From Pedobacter cryoconitis (GTDB lineage Bacteria; Bacteroidota; Bacteroidia; Sphingobacteriales; Sphingobacteriaceae), in contig NZ_JACHCG010000003.1 in the NCBI RefSeq assembly GCF_014200595.1, forward strand, positions 566,473-630,472: a stretch of 64,000 nucleotides of DNA, written 5' to 3'. Under the pieces are notes generated by a model that saw nothing but the letters and a program-made list of their open reading frames with translations, was not told where the DNA came from and made no database searches. The first letter of the stretch is position 1. Every line of letters begins with the position of its first letter. Made by a program: the position numbers and the translations under genes. Positions 61,699-64,000 of the stretch are shown in pieces.

Positions 61699-62685
61699 TT
61701 ATAAGGTCTGACTGAAATTTGTCTTTACAATCCCTCTTGCTAAATCGGCCGTAACAAAATCCATTGGGATTACGCCATACCTGCCACTGATGTTGCCAAC
61801 AAAGTAGGCTGCAATTTTTGGGTTAACTGAATTGTGTACTGCATTGATATCAGGAATACCAAAAATAAGTGATTTGTATCCGCTGCTATAGTTTAAATAC
61901 AGTCTGTTAGAATGATCAGCATGTGCAGCATCCAATTGTGTTTTTACCCTGGTCCATTTGGTATCTACATTGGAAACTTTATATTCGTCCTGTACGCTCA
62001 GATTCGCTGCCGGGTTATTAATATCAAAAGTGGTATTATCTCCCCACTGCGTAGCATCTATCCCTTTTGCATTTCCTGAACCAAATCTTCTCAGCAGTTT
62101 AATTTTACCACGGATAGCAGAAAGTTTCGAAATCCCGGTACCCAGATCCCATTTAGTAGCATTTTCCTGCACGTAGCTATCAAAAGTCTGTTCAAAGCTT
62201 CGTGTATTATCAGCAGCCGTGTGTTCTTCCTTTACGCTCATGATAATGGTTTCTGAGGGATTTGCATTCAGGAAGTCAATACATTCCTTTAAAACGTCGC
62301 TATAGTTCAAATTCTGGTAGATAGCACCGTGATGAATAGCAAAGCTATTGTTAATATGTCTGCATCTGACATCCAGATACCGCACACCAGCATTTAACTG
62401 TTCTGCTATACTCAGCGTCTGACATTTTGCGGTACCAGATATAGGTTCAACCCGTGCACCTGAGTCATGTGTTCCAGGAATTGATATCTGCGCAATGTTT
62501 GTAGTGTCTGGCAGGAAACTCATCCAGTTATTAAGCGAGTAATTTGGCAAAGCATTTTGCTTTGTCATTGCGCTTTCGTTTCTCGTTGCAGGAGCATTAT
62601 CCTGAATTCCTTGTTTCTTACAAGAGGTCATGGTGAATACACCAATTGCCATTAAGAAAAGCTGTAGTTTTCCGTTGTTGTTCAT
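61699..62685 (-). CDS. PI-PLC-like phosphodiesterase lipoprotein
   Basis: A 328-residue phosphatidylinositol-specific phospholipase C-like protein. The lipoprotein signal LQLFLMAIGVFTMTSCKKQG ends in a lipobox with Cys22. The catalytic histidines are in IPGTHDSGARVEP (about residue 73) and NSFAIHHGAIYQN (about 118-119), with VRYLDVRCRH and LNANPSETIIMSVKEEH between. It would cleave phosphoinositide-like head groups at the cell surface. The natural substrate in a bacterium without phosphatidylinositol is open. Confidence 0.9.
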   Translation of the reverse strand: MNNNGKLQLFLMAIGVFTMTSCKKQGIQDNAPATRNESAMTKQNALPNYSLNNWMSFLPDTTNIAQISIPGTHDSGARVEPISGTAKCQTLSIAEQLNAGVRYLDVRCRHINNSFAIHHGAIYQNLNYSDVLKECIDFLNANPSETIIMSVKEEHTAADNTRSFEQTFDSYVQENATKWDLGTGISKLSAIRGKIKLLRRFGSGNAKGIDATQWGDNTTFDINNPAANLSVQDEYKVSNVDTKWTRVKTQLDAAHADHSNRLYLNYSSGYKSLIFGIPDINAVHNSVNPKIAAYFVGNISGRYGVIPMDFVTADLARGIVKTNFSQTL

Positions 62686-62805
62686 AAATTGTTTTTCGGT
62701 TAGATTGTTGTGAAAATACGATTTTTTTTATCGTTATTCTATACCACGAAGCTACCCTTGAATTGTTAATTTACTACGCACAACGGATTAAGTTTAAAAC
62801 TAAAA

Positions 62806-62831
62806 AGGGTAATCCGCCTCCGGATCACCCT
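62806..62831 (-). terminator. Terminator of the tRNA-like transcription unit
   Basis: AGGGT-a-ATCCG, loop CCTC, CGGAT-c-ACCCT. On the minus strand, 29 bases after the first tRNA-like gene, the stem is followed by TTTTTAG. Confidence 0.8.
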
Positions 62832-62860
62832 AATTAACTAACTTATTAAAATAAAAAAAC

Positions 62861-63006
62861 TGGCTGTTGGGGAAGGAGTCGAACCTTCAAGGGGAAGTTA
62901 GCCGCAGTTCAAAAAATTAATTTGTGGTCAACCCATAAACTGTGTTTATCCCATGATCCCCACCACCGAGACAAGAAGGTGTGTCTGCCAATTTCACCAC
63001 CCAACA
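62861..63006 (-). tRNA. tRNA-like gene 1, class II body with GTC anticodon and enlarged variable arm
   Basis: This 146-base gene folds as a cloverleaf: acceptor TGTTGGG/CCCAACA, G73 and encoded CCA, a leucine-like D arm (GTGAAATTGGCAGAC) and T arm GAAGG-TTCGACT-CCTTC. Aligned to tRNA-Leu, the anticodon arm is CCTTC-TTGTCTC-GGTGG, so the anticodon is GTC (62970-62972), with T37 instead of a purine and a T-T mismatch in the stem. The variable region is about 70 bases, starting GGGG and closing CCCC, with an inner ATAAAC-ACA-GTTTAT hairpin. Its identity is uncertain: Asp-accepting, suppressor-like or non-coding are all possible. Confidence 0.7.
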
Positions 63007-63029
63007 TTAAATAAAGAACAATCATTCTT

Positions 63030-63140
63030 TGGCTGTAGGGGAAGGAGTCGAACCTTCAAGGAGTAGTTAGCCTTTACAGGTTTTCCATATTCTCCACCAC
63101 CGAGACAAGGAGGTGCGTCTGCCAGTTCCACCACCCTACA
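63030..63140 (-). tRNA. tRNA-like gene 2, class II body with GTC anticodon
   Basis: A 111-base paralogue 23 bases upstream of the first in transcription order. Acceptor TGTAGGG/CCCTACA, G73 and CCA, D arm GTGGAACTGGCAGAC, anticodon arm CCTCC-TTGTCTC-GGTGG (GTC at 63104-63106), variable arm of about 37 bases closed by GGAG/CTCC, T arm identical to gene 1. Both copies share GGCTAACT in the variable arm. G73, the GUC anticodon, C38 and G10 are known aspartate identity features, while the body is leucine-like. Confidence 0.7.
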
Positions 63141-63189
63141 GAGTATAAGCAATTATTAAAATGAACGTTTTTTTCTTACTTGCTTGATA

Positions 63190-63221
63190 CAAATGTAATG
63201 ATAGACTACATACGTTGCAAA
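63190..63221 (-). promoter_or_regulatory. Promoter of the tRNA-like pair
   Basis: On the minus strand TTTG (63218-63221) and TACATTTG (63190-63197) are 20 bases apart and match the -33 TTTG and -7 TAnnTTTG consensus exactly. The first tRNA-like gene in transcription order starts 50 bases downstream. Confidence 0.65.
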
Positions 63222-63294
63222 TATTTTAACGATTTAATTTCATTATTACGACTATTGTAATTATATTAGATCATCATTATAATTAATTGAAATC

Positions 63295-63771
63295 ATGCTC
63301 AAAAAAGAAAGCCAAAATTTAGAAATTGATAACCTCGATATTGACATTTTAAAGCAACTGATGCAGGATGCAACCAAACCCTACACAGAAATAGCGAAAG
63401 ATTTGATCGTTTCGGGAGGAACAATTCACGTCCGGATGAAAAAATTACAGGAGATGGGGATTATAAAAGGATCACATTTAATTATAGATCCGCAAAAAGC
63501 GGGATATGACATCTGTGCTTTTCTTGGTATATACCTGGAAAAAGGGATTCAATATAAAGACGCAGTGGAACAGCTGAGCAGAATTAAAGAAGTTGTGGAG
63601 TTACATTATACGACTGGTGCTTATAGTATGTTCGCTAAAATCATATGCAGAGATACCAATCATTTACGGCACGTATTAAATGAGGAGATCCAGGCAGTGG
63701 CAGGTATACAGCGAACGGAGACATTGATCTCTCTGGAAGAAAGTATCAGAAGGCAAATAGAGTTAGGATAG
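63295..63771 (+). CDS. Lrp/AsnC family regulator
   Basis: A 158-residue regulator. The N-terminal helix-turn-helix spans about residues 17-60 (LDIDILKQLMQDATKPYTEIAKDL, GTIHVRMKKLQEMGIIKG). The C-terminal RAM ligand-binding domain follows (YDICAFLGIYLEK, VVELHYTTGAYSMFAKIICRD). Lrp/AsnC proteins sense amino acids and control related genes; the target is not visible. It is transcribed away from the tRNA-like pair and toward the rRNA operon end. Length is normal. Confidence 0.92.
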   Translation: MLKKESQNLEIDNLDIDILKQLMQDATKPYTEIAKDLIVSGGTIHVRMKKLQEMGIIKGSHLIIDPQKAGYDICAFLGIYLEKGIQYKDAVEQLSRIKEVVELHYTTGAYSMFAKIICRDTNHLRHVLNEEIQAVAGIQRTETLISLEESIRRQIELG

Positions 63772-63925
63772 AATATTTACCTGCGCTCAGATCAAATAAT
63801 ACGCATAAGGTAATACGTTATGATGATCAGTTATAGATAATGCTTTACAGGGCTTATAATGGGGGATACCTGGTTATATCAGGACAGGGCTTATCCTGTT
63901 TAATAAAAAATGTCCTATAACAAGA

Positions 63926-63951
63926 AAAGCCTGTAGTTTCCTACAGGCTTT
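63926..63951 (-). terminator. rRNA operon terminator
   Basis: AAAGCCTGTAG-TTTC-CTACAGGCTTT, a perfect 11-bp stem ten bases after the 5S rRNA end on the minus strand, ending with TTTTCTTG. Confidence 0.85.
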
Positions 63952-63961
63952 CTTTAAGATT

Positions 63962-64000
63962 TGGCACCGACCTACTCTCCCACGTGTTACCGCAGTACCA
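63962..64000 (-). rRNA. rrf: 5S rRNA, 3' end (partial)
   Basis: The minus strand reads GGTAACACGTGGGAGAGTAG followed by GTCGGTGCCA, the conserved 3' part of 5S rRNA. The rest of the gene and the rRNA operon lie beyond the window end. Confidence 0.93.

Overview
The window reads as chromosome of a Bacteroidota bacterium, most likely Sphingobacteriaceae (Pedobacter-like). Pointers are GldD, the futalosine menaquinone genes mqnB and mqnD, a DUF5687-type ABC exporter, a NagB fused to a PIG-L domain, leader-poor genes and promoters of the TTTG/TAnnTTTG type. Family names below come from reading translations by eye; no database search was run.

Positions 1 to about 13,430 are an integrated mobilizable element lying beside a tRNA-Asp gene. 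From the tRNA inward it holds a tyrosine recombinase (11945-13186), an AlbA_2 ATP-binding protein, a HTH regulator, a six-gene minus-strand cargo run headed by a HEPN protein (4939-9501), two small DNA-binding proteins, a probable oriT, a MobC-like protein, a MOBP relaxase, a coiled-coil membrane protein, then a Dam-type methyltransferase overlapping a PD-(D/E)XK protein cut by the window start. The element is rich in inverted and direct repeats, including a structured repeat present twice in opposite orientation. Its left end is outside the window.

Positions 13,430 to 64,000 are core chromosome: prfA, lpxH, a ferredoxin reductase with its ferredoxin, an S41 protease, an ABC exporter followed by five 85-bp tandem repeats, nagB, an M16 protease, a GHL10-type hydrolase, a large sensor kinase, fabD-folE-queD, mqnB-mqnD, a LolC/E-type permease, gldD, aroE, a ComA-type synthase, a TPR protein, an aldehyde dehydrogenase, a SNF2 helicase, aat, a DUF1800/DUF1501 pair, lipid-related genes, rbfA-hflX, and a trpE-trpG-trpC cluster led by a tryptophan leader peptide and attenuator but without trpD.

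The right end carries two tandem, unusual class II tRNA-like genes with a GTC anticodon, an Lrp-type regulator and the 3' end of a 5S rRNA gene. The tRNA-like pair and the uncharacterised HEPN-headed cargo operon are the most interesting parts of the window.
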